A DNA stretch of 64,000 nt from Streptomyces sp. NBC_00459 (lineage in GTDB: Bacteria; Actinomycetota; Actinomycetes; Streptomycetales; Streptomycetaceae): positions 434,001 through 498,000 of the forward strand of contig NZ_CP107903.1 in the NCBI RefSeq assembly GCF_036013955.1. Reading direction: 5' to 3'. The translations under genes were made by a program, and so were the position numbers. The stretch's first letter is position 1. Each line of letters starts with the position of its first letter. Under the pieces are notes generated by a model. The model was not told the DNA's origin. It was given only the letters and a program-made list of their open reading frames with translations, and searched no databases. Positions 32,324 to 41,621 of the stretch are shown here, piece by piece.

Positions 32324-33304
32324 TCACGACCGGTGGCCGGGTGCCGCGCCGACCCAGCGGTGATAGGCCTCCACGTCGACGTTGCTGCCGCACACGATGG
32401 TGACCACGTGCCGCCCGGCGAAGCGGTCACGGTCTTCGAGGATCGCCGCGATGCCGAGCGCGGCCGACGGTTCGACGACGAGGCCGGCATGGTCGAGGAG
32501 CATGCGCATCCCGGCGATGATCGACGTCTCCTGGACCAGGACGGCATCGTCGGCGACCAGAAGGAGATCGTCAAGGACGGCCGGGATCGGACGCCGACCG
32601 GCGACGCCGTCCGCGATGGTGTCGGTCGAGTCCGTGGTGACGACACGCCGCCTGCGCCACGAGTGTGTCATCGCCGGAGCGCCCAGCGGCTGGACGCAGA
32701 TCACCTCGACCTCGGGCGCCAGGGCCTTCAGCACATGGCCCACACCGGTGGCCAGCGCCCCGCCACCGAGAGCGATGAGAACGGCATCGAACGGCAGTAC
32801 TGCGTCCACCAGCTCAAGGCCGATGGTGGCCGCGCCCTCGCAGGTCTCGATGTCCAGACTGTCCTCGACCAGACGGATGCCTTCGTACCGTGCGATGGCC
32901 GACGCCCGCTCACGAGCCAGCTCGTGGTCGCCGTCCACCAGTTCCAGCCTGGCATCCAACGCGCGAATGCGATCGAGCTTGGCGACAGTCGCGAAGCGGG
33001 ATGCCACGACGGTCACGTCGAGCCCCCGGCCGCGTCCGGACCAGGCGAGGGCCTGGCCGAGATTCCCCGCGCTGGCGCACACCACGGCCCGCGGGCCGTG
33101 GTCGACGAGCCGGCTCGCGACCACCTCGGTCCCGCGGGCCTTGAAGCTGCGTACCGGGTTCGCCGTTTCGAGCTTGATACTCACCGTGCACCCGAGGCCG
33201 GGCTCCAAGGCCTCACAGCAGTACAGCGGAGTACCGAGAAAAACCGGGTCGATCAGTCGGCGAGCCGCCCGGATCCGAGCATTGTCGAGGCGCGTCCCCT
33301 GCAT
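32324..33304 (-). CDS. PLP-dependent threonine/serine dehydratase-like enzyme
   Basis: This 326-residue protein is a fold-type II PLP enzyme. The Schiff-base Lys is in NPVRSFKARGTEVV (about residue 58), the substrate loop is ASAGNLGQALAW (near 80), and the phosphate-binding loop is ALGGGALATGVGHVL (near 180). The pattern is like threonine dehydratase, serine racemase or related amino-acid lyases, and there is no C-terminal ACT regulatory domain, which favours a catabolic dehydratase or racemase. The ATG at 33304 follows a poor site; the reading frame extends nine codons further. It stands alone between terminators. The substrate cannot be told from sequence. Confidence 0.85.
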   Translation of the reverse strand: MQGTRLDNARIRAARRLIDPVFLGTPLYCCEALEPGLGCTVSIKLETANPVRSFKARGTEVVASRLVDHGPRAVVCASAGNLGQALAWSGRGRGLDVTVVASRFATVAKLDRIRALDARLELVDGDHELARERASAIARYEGIRLVEDSLDIETCEGAATIGLELVDAVLPFDAVLIALGGGALATGVGHVLKALAPEVEVICVQPLGAPAMTHSWRRRRVVTTDSTDTIADGVAGRRPIPAVLDDLLLVADDAVLVQETSIIAGMRMLLDHAGLVVEPSAALGIAAILEDRDRFAGRHVVTIVCGSNVDVEAYHRWVGAAPGHRS

Positions 33305-33552
33305 GACACCGCAGCGTAGCGCCGCCGACACTGTTCGTTGTGCCGCTGCCCGGCGTCACCGGGCGACCTGGGCTCGATGCCGTCTCGGACCCCGGGCCCG
33401 GCACCACGTCCGGGCACTGGTCGGGACGCAGCCGTCGGCGCCGGTTTGTCATCCGCGAGCGATGGCGAGGCTGAATCCGTCGGCGCCGGGGCAGTCGGAA
33501 AGGCAGGCACCGCCGAGCGGGCGTGCCGCGAATCAGCTAGGGAGTTCAGCGC

Positions 33553-35271
33553 ATGGCAGGACCAGAACATACGGAGAGCCACGGGAAACAGCCCCTGGCG
33601 ACGCGGGCCGCCGGGCTCACCGAGACGCTGGAAGCCCTCGGGACCGGGGCCTACCTCGTCGACGAGCAGGGCCGTATCCTCGCCGTCAACTCCCGAACCG
33701 AGCAGTTTCTGGACCGGTCGGCCGAAGACCTCGTCGGCCATGACGCGCACGACCTGCTGCACCGGGACATCCACGGCCAGCCCCTGCCCCGGACCCAATG
33801 CCGGATGCGACAGGCTTTCCACGCCGGACGCACCGCTCAGGCAGACGAGGACTACTTCGCCCGCGCGGACGGCTCCCTGTTGCGCATCTCGTGGCTGATA
33901 ACCCCGTTCGACCTCGGTGAGCACGCCCACAGCACACTCGTCCTCTTCCAGCCCCGGCATCGGGGGGAACCCGACTCACTACCACCGCAGGCGACCACAC
34001 TGCTGACGGAACTCGAACGCCTCGCCCTGCTGGCCGCGACCACCACACAACTCACCTCGACCCTCGATGTCGAAGAGGCGCTGCGACGGCTGGTGACCCT
34101 GGTGGTGCCCCGGCTGGCTGACTGGGCCATCATCGATCTGATCACGGAGCGCGACGAGGTGTGGCGCACTGTCGTCGCCGAGACGGACGGTGAGGGCCTG
34201 GTGCACCACGAGGAGTTGCAGGGACCGATGCCACCGATTCCCGAGGAGTCTCCGATGCCCTTGTCCCGGGCCCTGCGCGGGGTCGCTTCGACGCTGGCCG
34301 GCCCGCAGACCTACCAGGGACCACCGGACTCCGGCATCGCGGTCGAGCAGCGCCGTCTGTTCGACGCCACCGGCATTCACTCCGCGGCCATCGCACCCAT
34401 CCGCAGCACCCGCGCAGTCCTGGGAGCCCTGACCCTGGGCCGCGCCAAGCAGCCGGGAGACTTCGGCACTCCCGATCTCCCGCTGATCGAGGACATCGCC
34501 CGCCGCGCCGGCCTCGCACTGGACAACGCGCGTCTCTACCAGCGTCAGCGCAAGGTCGCCGAGACCATGCAGAACCACCTGCTGCCCCAGATGCCACGCG
34601 TCCCCGGGCTGCAGATGACGGTCCGCTACCTGCCCGCGCCCGACGCCTCGCAGGTCGGCGGTGACTGGTACGACGCCTTCTCCCTGTCCGACGGCGCCAC
34701 CGCGCTGGCCATCGGCGACGTCGTCGGCCACGATCTGGAGGCCGCGGCCGGCATGGCGCAGGTGCGCAACATGCTCCGCGCCTACGCCTGGGCCCTGCAG
34801 GAGCCCCCCAGCCAGATCGTCGAGCGCCTCGACGAAGCGGTGCTGCACATCACCGACGTCGCCATGGCCACCATGATCCTCGCCCGGATCGAAGAGACTC
34901 ACAACGGTCAATGGAAACTGTCCTGGACCAATGCCGGTCACCCGCCGCCGCTGTTGATCAGCCATGACGGCCTGGCCGACTACCTCACCGACGGTCACGG
35001 GATTCTTCTGGGCACCGGATCCCAGAAACCCCGTATCGACGCCACCGCGTTGTTGCCGTACGGATCCACTCTCCTGCTGTACACCGACGGCCTGATCGAA
35101 GAACCCGGCCACACCCTCGACGAAGGCCTGCAGCGACTGCGCCGACACGCCGCCGCCCTCGCCCACCGCCCGCTGACCTCCTTCACCGACCAACTACTGG
35201 GCCGGGTCCGCCCCCTCGCCAACGACGACGACGTCGCCCTGCTCGCCTTGCGCGTACCCGCCCGGACGTGA
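33553..35271 (+). CDS. PAS-GAF-SpoIIE (PP2C) phosphatase
   Basis: This 572-residue signalling protein contains a PAS domain (about residues 20-130: LEALGTGAYLVDEQGRILAVNSRTEQFLDRSAEDLVGHD), a GAF domain (about 165-335: LTSTLDVEEALRRLVTLVVPRLADWAIIDLI through AIAPIRSTRAVLGALTLGRA), and a SpoIIE-type PP2C domain (about 345-570) with the metal-binding ASQVGGDWYDAF, AIGDVVGHDLEAAAGMAQVRNML and LLYTDGLIE, ending NDDDVALLALRV. It probably dephosphorylates an anti-sigma antagonist in response to a small-molecule or redox signal. No anti-sigma factor or STAS gene is adjacent, so its partner lies elsewhere. The ATG at 33553 has only a weak site. Confidence 0.92.
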   Translation: MAGPEHTESHGKQPLATRAAGLTETLEALGTGAYLVDEQGRILAVNSRTEQFLDRSAEDLVGHDAHDLLHRDIHGQPLPRTQCRMRQAFHAGRTAQADEDYFARADGSLLRISWLITPFDLGEHAHSTLVLFQPRHRGEPDSLPPQATTLLTELERLALLAATTTQLTSTLDVEEALRRLVTLVVPRLADWAIIDLITERDEVWRTVVAETDGEGLVHHEELQGPMPPIPEESPMPLSRALRGVASTLAGPQTYQGPPDSGIAVEQRRLFDATGIHSAAIAPIRSTRAVLGALTLGRAKQPGDFGTPDLPLIEDIARRAGLALDNARLYQRQRKVAETMQNHLLPQMPRVPGLQMTVRYLPAPDASQVGGDWYDAFSLSDGATALAIGDVVGHDLEAAAGMAQVRNMLRAYAWALQEPPSQIVERLDEAVLHITDVAMATMILARIEETHNGQWKLSWTNAGHPPPLLISHDGLADYLTDGHGILLGTGSQKPRIDATALLPYGSTLLLYTDGLIEEPGHTLDEGLQRLRRHAAALAHRPLTSFTDQLLGRVRPLANDDDVALLALRVPART

Positions 35272-35989
35272 TCCGCCGAACTCCCCTACTGATCCGGACG
35301 TGTTGCCGCCGGTCCTGGCGACAGAGCGGGTGCGCCGGGTGCCGACGGACCCGATGAGTTCTGGTCGCCTGTGTGGGCAACGGATCGCTGCCGGGCGCTG
35401 TGGGACCAGTGGCTCGCGGTGACCACATCGAGGTAGCGACCGCCGTTCGCGCCGAGGTCGGCGCCCCGAGGGTCAGGGACATCTTGCCCGCGTTCCCGTT
35501 GGGCAACGGGGAGTCGGCCGACACCGCCTGGCGACTGGGCCGCGTTCGGCAGCAAGTTGTTGGCCCAGGGCACCGCGGCCGACGGTCGACAGCCGGCGAC
35601 CGCTGTCGGCCGATTCAGCGCGGTTGATGACCGGCGACCACACAACCGAGGCCCCACGCGAGATCGGCAAGCTGTTCCTGGAGAACCCGGGTTGGGCACC
35701 ACGTGGGCTTCCGTGCCGGTTCAGGCCTGGCTACGCCAGTGAGTGTGCGGGCCATGAGGGCGGTCATCGCCCTTTGGCAGGCCGCCGGACCCACCGTCCC
35801 CTGGCCCGACCTGAACTCCGCCCGACAGCCGGCTCCGCCCCCGTACTATCTCTACACCGGAGACAGGCTGCATCAGGTGCGACCCACGCAAGACTCAATC
35901 AAGCCAAGCGGTATCACCGCCCAGCCCAGGCGCCTACTCTGCGAGTTACCTCACAGCCCGCGAACTCGCCCCGAGGAAAGGTCAGCATC
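35272..35989. other. Gene-poor stretch before the H1-like gene
   Basis: About 720 bases hold no gene I can support. Short frames occur on both strands but have no recognisable family and no good starts. The last 100 bases must contain the promoter of the 35990 gene. A decayed gene cannot be excluded. Confidence 0.4.
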
Positions 35990-36646
35990 ATGCCCGACAG
36001 CAAGACACCCGCCACCGAACTGACATCGCAGTACATGGCCCAGGTGACCAACGACCTCGACCGCAACGCCAAGGAGCAGGACCGCATCAGCGCGGAGATC
36101 GACGCGCTGCAGGAACAACTGCGCGCCCTGCAACACGACAACACCGTGCTGACGAACATGCGAAACGCACTCGGCGTCACCGACACCGCCACTCGGCCCA
36201 CCCCCGAAGCGGACGCAGCACCCTCAGCGACTCGACAGAAGGCAGCTCCGCAGCCCGGTGCGGGCAAGCGGACGCGGGCGAAGAAGGCCGCCACCGCGCA
36301 AAGCGGCGAGACGGTCAAGGAGCCGGCTGCCAAGAAGTCCGAGACCGCACCGAAGACGACGGCCGCGAAGACGACACAGCCCACCCTCGTCGAACTCATC
36401 CGCCGCCACCTCACCGGTCAGAACGAACCCCGCTCCGCAGCCGAGATCGCCACGGCACTCGGCGAGGCCCACCCCGACCGCAACATCAAGACCACCGTCG
36501 TACGCACCACAGTTGAAGGGCTCGTCGCCAAGAGCCATGCCCAGCGCACCAAGCAGGGCAACTCCGTCTACTACACCACCACCGACACCCAGGACACGAC
36601 CCCGTCGGCATCGGCTCCGGCCGAAGACCAGGCCGAGGTCAACTGA
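35990..36646 (+). CDS. Histone H1-like protein: coiled coil, Lys/Ala-rich linker, winged helix
   Basis: This 218-residue protein has three zones. Residues about 12-55 are a coiled coil (QYMAQVTNDLDRNAKEQDRISAEIDALQEQLRALQHDN). Residues about 70-125 are a low-complexity Lys/Ala/Thr/Pro-rich segment with KRTRAKKAATAQ and AAKKSETAPKTTAAKTT, like histone H1 tails. Residues about 128-195 are a winged-helix-like domain (TLVELIRRHLTGQNEPRSAAEIATALGEAHPDRNIKTTVVRTTVEGLVAKSHAQRTKQGNSVYY). The combination suggests a DNA-binding nucleoid-associated protein or regulator. The ATG at 35990 has GAGGAAAGG about 8 bases upstream. I cannot name the family. Confidence 0.75.
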   Translation: MPDSKTPATELTSQYMAQVTNDLDRNAKEQDRISAEIDALQEQLRALQHDNTVLTNMRNALGVTDTATRPTPEADAAPSATRQKAAPQPGAGKRTRAKKAATAQSGETVKEPAAKKSETAPKTTAAKTTQPTLVELIRRHLTGQNEPRSAAEIATALGEAHPDRNIKTTVVRTTVEGLVAKSHAQRTKQGNSVYYTTTDTQDTTPSASAPAEDQAEVN

Positions 36647-37167
36647 TCACCCAGGCACTGTTCACCGGGCACGACGTGACCCTGCCGCCGGTCAACAGCG
36701 TTTCCAGGCTGGGGAGTTCCTGCGCAGCGGTGCCGTCCATCGATCAAGTGCGCGCTTGCGTGTGCGGTGCCGTCCGCCGTGAACGAAGGCGGGCGTCACC
36801 AGAGGTGAGGTGAGCGACGGCGATCCCGTGCGGGAGTTCGAAGCGAAGGGCGGGAAGACGGGCCACTGCGGCAGCGGCCCGGCAGCGCCGTCGCCGCCCA
36901 TGAGTTCGGCACCCTCGGCAGGCGCTCGTCCCAGCACTCCATGCGGGAGCGGACCTCGGTTGATGGGCCCGCCGCGATGAGTTCCTGTCGGGTCGGGACT
37001 CTGTTCCGGTGACCGTCACCGAACGCCTCGCAGGGCTGACTTTCGTCAAGGACCTGACGGCCCGCGCCCGCGGCACAGCGGCCGTGTCCTCACCCAACTC
37101 CCCTGCGGCCACGCCTTGCTGTTCGGCCGGGCCGAAACTCACCCAGGACGAGGGGTGCACACAAAAC
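36647..37167. other. Intergenic stretch without recognisable genes
   Basis: Between the H1-like gene and the terminator at 37168 there are about 520 bases. Small frames on both strands have no ribosome-binding sites, no family resemblance and mixed codon bias. I see no repeats. It may include worn-out coding DNA. Confidence 0.35.
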
Positions 37168-37196
37168 CTGGGAGGCGCCACGTGGGCGCCTCCCAG
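37168..37196. terminator. Hairpin terminator
   Basis: CTGGGAGGCGCC (37168-37179) and GGCGCCTCCCAG (37185-37196) form a perfect 12-base-pair stem with loop ACGTG. It lies about 100 bases past the end of the minus-strand TerD-like gene and should terminate it. Confidence 0.75.
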
Positions 37197-37293
37197 ACGA
37201 GTCCAAGGGCGAGGAGAGCGAACGGACTTGAGTTCATTTACAGTGAATGAGAAGGAAGCCCCTTCATGGCCTCGCCAAGAGCAACGCTAGCAC

Positions 37294-39471
37294 TCAGGCC
37301 GGTATCAAGTCGCGCAGATTTTCGAGGGTGATGACCCGGGAGTCCGGGTGCAGCCCCTCGGGGGGTTCGAGACCGATGTACGTCACAGGCCCGTCCGGGA
37401 CCTGGTCGCCGTCCCACAGGTCCATGTCCATCCCCGTGCCGTCGCCGGACATCAGGTCGATCAGGTACCCCACCGTCAACTGTTCACGCTCGACGACGGC
37501 GCGCACCACCTTCGCCACCGACACCTGGTTCTCCTCGACCCGGTTGGCCGACGAGATGCCTTTCAGATACAGGTGCAGCCACTTCGCACGCCACCGGCCG
37601 TCCTCCTCACGCCGGAACACCAGCGGCAGCGCCACCCGACCCACGCCGCGCAGCTCCGACTTCATCCGTACCGTGCGCGGCTCGAACGGCCGGCCCTTCT
37701 GCTCGCCGTCGCGCAGCATGAAACCGAAGAACGACTCCTCGACCTCCTCGAAGCCCTCACCGGCGAAGATGTTGACCTGCGGAACGATGAACGTGCTGCG
37801 CACCCGGTCCAGGGACAGGTCGATGAACTCCGAGGCCCCGTCGGGTGCCTCCGTGACATCACCGGAGTGCCGGCCCCCGACGGCCGTGAGCGACGTGTAG
37901 GAAAGCCAGGAATCGGTGCTGTAGTCGGTGTGGAGAAGCAGCGCCGAGAGGTCGAAGTCGGTCCGCGCCGCGCTCTCCTTCCAGTACACGAAGAAACGCA
38001 GTCGTTCGCCGTCGACCGCCGAGACCGAACCGCGCGGCAGTACGCCGAGCCCGGACGCGGTCGCCCTGCCGCTGAGCGGGAGTGCCACGTCGACCACGTC
38101 GGGATCGATCAGCAGTCGGCCCGGCTGCGGGAGCCGACGGCGCAGCTCGGTGTCGAGGGCGGCGATCAGGCGGTCCCGGTCCGGGGCCGGCACGGGCGGC
38201 CGGTAGTCGGCACAGACCCAGGCACGACCTCGACGGTTGACGAAGACGCGGGGGTCGTCGGTCTCCCGGCCCCGGTTGTGGAAGTGCTCGCGGACCGAGA
38301 GGACGACCCGGCCGGAGACCTCGGGGGCGACCCGTACGGCGGCGTCCACCACCGCGTCCCGCTCCTCCTGGTCGGCGGCGATACGCAGCAGCAGGTCCAG
38401 GGCGCGGAACAGCTTGCCGGGAGCCGCCTTCAGCAGCTGCACCGCGCCGAGTACGTCGAACTCGTCGAGCAGCTTCTCCAGACGGCTGTCGAACGACCGC
38501 GCCTCCTTCTCGCCTCGTGCCACGGCGAACACATCGGCGGCGTGCGGCCAGCGCGGGTACTCGTGCGGGTGGAGACGCTCACCGAGTCGCTTGAAGGGCT
38601 CGCGGTGCGCGTGCACGTCGGCCAACTTCGCGGGGTTCGCCGCGACCACGGCGTCGAGGCCCGCGAGCAGTGCACGGCGGGCCGGCCGCGACAGAGCCCG
38701 GAACCGGGTCGGCTCCTGCAGCGTGACGTCGCCGCCCGACAGCGCGCAGGCAAGCCGCAGCACATCGGTGACGGTGTCCAGCAGCAGGTCCGCTCCGACG
38801 GCGAGCCGGGCCTCGTTGACGACGGCCCGGTTCTCCCGGACCGGGATCGTCTCCGGCTGGGGGCCGAGCGCGCACTGCTCGGCGAGGGTCCTGAGGTCGC
38901 GCAGGTGGTCCTCGCCCAGTGGCGTCGTGCTGCCCGCCAAGGCCAGGTACAGGTCCGCGAGTTCGGACTCCAGGTCCCGCCCGAGGTGCAGGACGGTCAC
39001 CCGGTCGCCTGCCGAGGCGATCAGCTCGTCCTGCGCCGCGAGCATCTCCTCGTAGGTGTGCTGGTAGCGGCCGTACGTCGGGAGGCTGAGCAGATCCAGC
39101 ACCCCGTGTGCAAGCTGCGTCAGGACGTTCTCACGCGACTTGTCGTCGCCGAGCGCCTTCACCACGCACCGCATCCAGAACTCTTCGGTGTCCGGCACGT
39201 TCGCCGGGAAGTCGATGAAGTAGGAGTTGTGCCGGACGTGGTCGCCCACCATCTCGCTCACAGTACGCAGCGTTCGCTCGGCGGTGTACACGACTGCGGC
39301 CCGGGACAGCCCCGACAGCCTCTCCAGCAGCTCCGCCGAGAGCTTGAACCCCACAGAGGTCAGCGCGGCGTCGAACTGCCGCGCGGCAGTGGCTCCTTCA
39401 CCGGCGGAGCCCTTGGGAGAGGAGAGGCGGTGGGTGTGCCGGATGACCAGCGATTCAAGACTGTGCGCCAT
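37294..39471 (-). CDS. Large TerD-like protein, MXAN_6230/SCO0854-type
   Basis: This 725-residue protein has an N-terminal helical region (MAHSLESLVIRHTHRLSSPKG, then QFDAALTSVGFKLSAELLERLSGLSRAAVVYTAERTLRTVSEMVGDHVRHNS, and LLSLPTYGRYQHTYEEMLAAQDELI), a long middle part, and a C-terminal region (about residues 485-715) with TerD-like strands: LPLSGRATASGLGVLPRGS, LRFFVYWKE, DFDLSALLLHTDYSTDSWLSYTSL and FIDLSLDRVRSTFIVPQVNIFAGEGFEEVEESFFGFMLRD. TerD domains bind calcium and appear in stress-response systems. From memory it fits the MXAN_6230/SCO0854 family, whose name refers to a RING domain; I do not see a clear set of RING cysteines here. It is divergent from the lipase-like gene and stands alone. 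Confidence 0.7.
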   Translation of the reverse strand: MAHSLESLVIRHTHRLSSPKGSAGEGATAARQFDAALTSVGFKLSAELLERLSGLSRAAVVYTAERTLRTVSEMVGDHVRHNSYFIDFPANVPDTEEFWMRCVVKALGDDKSRENVLTQLAHGVLDLLSLPTYGRYQHTYEEMLAAQDELIASAGDRVTVLHLGRDLESELADLYLALAGSTTPLGEDHLRDLRTLAEQCALGPQPETIPVRENRAVVNEARLAVGADLLLDTVTDVLRLACALSGGDVTLQEPTRFRALSRPARRALLAGLDAVVAANPAKLADVHAHREPFKRLGERLHPHEYPRWPHAADVFAVARGEKEARSFDSRLEKLLDEFDVLGAVQLLKAAPGKLFRALDLLLRIAADQEERDAVVDAAVRVAPEVSGRVVLSVREHFHNRGRETDDPRVFVNRRGRAWVCADYRPPVPAPDRDRLIAALDTELRRRLPQPGRLLIDPDVVDVALPLSGRATASGLGVLPRGSVSAVDGERLRFFVYWKESAARTDFDLSALLLHTDYSTDSWLSYTSLTAVGGRHSGDVTEAPDGASEFIDLSLDRVRSTFIVPQVNIFAGEGFEEVEESFFGFMLRDGEQKGRPFEPRTVRMKSELRGVGRVALPLVFRREEDGRWRAKWLHLYLKGISSANRVEENQVSVAKVVRAVVEREQLTVGYLIDLMSGDGTGMDMDLWDGDQVPDGPVTYIGLEPPEGLHPDSRVITLENLRDLIPA

Positions 39472-39607
39472 CCGGGGATGATCGCAGAGGTGTGCGAACC
39501 GGCGCACAGGAGTTTTTCGCGCTCCGCCCCCTAAGGGATGACCGCAGGACGAAATGGGGGTACATCCGGATGGCGGATACGGCTGGCGGCCTGCAGCATT
39601 GACTGAC

Positions 39608-40876
39608 ATGACGGAGGAACAGTCGATCAAGGAACGAATCAACCGGCGTCGCGGCCTGCGGGCCACCATGGCCTGCGCGGTCATCGCGATCAGCGCATTG
39701 GCCACGGTCCTGCCCGCCGCTGCCGTCGCAGCAGTTGGGCCGACTGTGAAGCCGGCCCCGCTGAGTCTGCCCGCCCCTACGGGCAGGTACGAGGTCGGCG
39801 AAGTGCCCGTGCATCTCGTGGACCGCTCCCGGCCCGACCCTTGGCACAGTGGTCACAACCACCGCGAGCTGATGATCAGCGTGTACTACCCCACGAAGCG
39901 TGCAGCAGGCCGCCCTGCCGCGCCATACATGCTTCCCAAGGCGGCAGCGCACTTCGACTCGGTGACCGCCAACGACTACCTCGGGATGAACCTGCCGACC
40001 GGACAGGTCGATTGGGCGGCCACGGTCACGCACGTGGCACAGGGCGCTCCGGTTGCCGAGGAGGGCGGGAAACGGCCGGTGCTGATCTACTCACCAGGAC
40101 TGGGCGAGCCCCGGACCTGGGGAACCACCCTGGTAGCGGACCTCGCCAGCCGGGGCTATGTCGTGGTCACCGTCGACAACACCTATGAATCCCCGGAAGT
40201 GCAGTTCCCCAACGGCTCACTCGCCACCATGGTCACACCGACGGACCCCGATGCGTTCATCAAGAAGTCCCTCACTGTCCGGACGATCGATACCGGTTTC
40301 GTCCTCGACCAGTTGGGCGTGCTCAACACCGGCCGCAATCCTGACGTGGACGGCCGACGACTGCCGAAAGGCCTCGCGGGAGGGCTCGACCTGTCCAAGG
40401 TCGGCATGTTCGGTCACTCGATGGGCGGCACGGCCACGGCCACGGCCATGGATGCCGACCCGCGAATCAGAGCGGGCATCAACATGGACGGCAACCTCAC
40501 CAACTTCGACGGCACACTCATGCCGGTGGCCGAACACGGGCTCGCACGACCGTTCCTCCTCATGGGCAAGGACGGAATGACGGACACCGGGCCCGGCTGG
40601 CAGGCGTTCCGCGCCCACACCCCCGGCTGGAACCGCCAGCTCACGCTACGCGGTTCGGAGCATGCGTCGTTCACGGACGCGGAGGCGCTGCTCCCCCAGC
40701 TGGGCCTTCCCCCGGCCGACCAGACACAGATCCTCGGCACGATCGACCCGGCCACGGCGATCCGCACCAACGAAGCCTACGTTTCCGCCTACTTCGACCA
40801 CTGGTTGCGCGGGCGATCCGACCGTCTCCTGAACGGGCCGTCAGACCAGTACCCAGCAATGGAGTTTGTCGACTGA
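39608..40876 (+). CDS. Secreted lipase/PAF-acetylhydrolase-like alpha/beta-hydrolase
   Basis: This 422-residue protein has a basic N-terminus followed by a signal-like hydrophobic segment (MACAVIAISALATVLPAAAVAA, about residues 21-42), so it is probably exported. The catalytic domain is of the platelet-activating-factor acetylhydrolase/streptomycete lipase type: PVLIYSPGLGEPRTWGTTLVADLASRGYVVVTVDN, nucleophile elbow VGMFGHSMGGTATATAM, and a possible acid and His in NMDGN and GSEHASFTD. It likely cleaves short acyl esters outside the cell. The ATG at 39608 gives a long N-region; a start nearer the hydrophobic core (ATG about 20 codons later) is possible. No partner gene is evident. Confidence 0.82.
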   Translation: MTEEQSIKERINRRRGLRATMACAVIAISALATVLPAAAVAAVGPTVKPAPLSLPAPTGRYEVGEVPVHLVDRSRPDPWHSGHNHRELMISVYYPTKRAAGRPAAPYMLPKAAAHFDSVTANDYLGMNLPTGQVDWAATVTHVAQGAPVAEEGGKRPVLIYSPGLGEPRTWGTTLVADLASRGYVVVTVDNTYESPEVQFPNGSLATMVTPTDPDAFIKKSLTVRTIDTGFVLDQLGVLNTGRNPDVDGRRLPKGLAGGLDLSKVGMFGHSMGGTATATAMDADPRIRAGINMDGNLTNFDGTLMPVAEHGLARPFLLMGKDGMTDTGPGWQAFRAHTPGWNRQLTLRGSEHASFTDAEALLPQLGLPPADQTQILGTIDPATAIRTNEAYVSAYFDHWLRGRSDRLLNGPSDQYPAMEFVD

Positions 40877-41147
40877 GGCTTCGGCATCTCTTCGAACATG
40901 CAGGTCGGACGGACTCCGGCGTGGCACTCGCTCGGGATACTCGTGCTGGTCCCGGGCGGGCGTCTGCGGTCTTGCTCATCCGTCATGTCATCGGTCGAGG
41001 CTTTCGCATTCGGGTCGTTGGACCCGGCCCGGCCAGCCGGGTTGTTGATGTCGAACAGCCGCTCACGGACCTGCGTGGACTCCGTGACGCTCGATGTCTG
41101 CGAGCTTCACGCCACCACCCTGATCAGCGTGCACGACACTGACCGCC

Positions 41148-41621
41148 CTACGACTCCTGGGGACGCCGGCGAGTGCGCCAGATGCGTCTGAGGGCATCGA
41201 GTTCCGTTCGGGGGAAGTACCTGCCCCACTTGTCGTGGTATCCGGTTTCGCCGTACGCCCACGCGACCTCGTCGAAGCAGCGGATCACGGTGCGAGCGAG
41301 CACGTCGATGCCGAGCCGACTCGACCAGATCTGGGTTCCGTCGTTGTCGTGATCGCTGCCGTCGCGCAGTTCCAGGACCCGGATCCGGACGTCCTCGCCG
41401 TCGCGGTGGAAGATCCACCGGTAGGCGGTCGGTTCGGCTTCGAACTGGGCACGGGTCTCCGTCCCGCCCGCGACGAGCCTGGCCACCGCCGTCAGGAACT
41501 CCTCGGGCGCGTCACTGATGTAGGACGCGGTCAGTTCGGCCTTCGCCCGGTGATCTTCGACAACACAGTCCGCCCACCCATGTGCCAACGGTGTCCAGGT
41601 GATGCGCATGCCGACTGTCAC
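41148..41621 (-). CDS. Small protein of unknown function, coupled to its upstream neighbour
   Basis: This encodes 157 residues, rich in Trp and charged residues: MRITWTPLAHGWADCVVEDHRAKAELTASYISDAPEEFLTAVARLVAG, then WIFHRDGEDVRIRVLEL and VLARTVIRCFDEVAWAYGETGYHDKWGRYFP. It has no signal peptide or membrane segment. The GTG at 41621 overlaps the stop of the upstream gene (GTGA) and has GGGAGG upstream; an internal ATG at 41609 is an alternative. Pairs like this often occur in streptomycetes as small cytoplasmic proteins, sometimes as immunity-like proteins, but no toxin is adjacent. I do not recognise the family. Confidence 0.7.
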   Translation of the reverse strand: MTVGMRITWTPLAHGWADCVVEDHRAKAELTASYISDAPEEFLTAVARLVAGGTETRAQFEAEPTAYRWIFHRDGEDVRIRVLELRDGSDHDNDGTQIWSSRLGIDVLARTVIRCFDEVAWAYGETGYHDKWGRYFPRTELDALRRIWRTRRRPQES

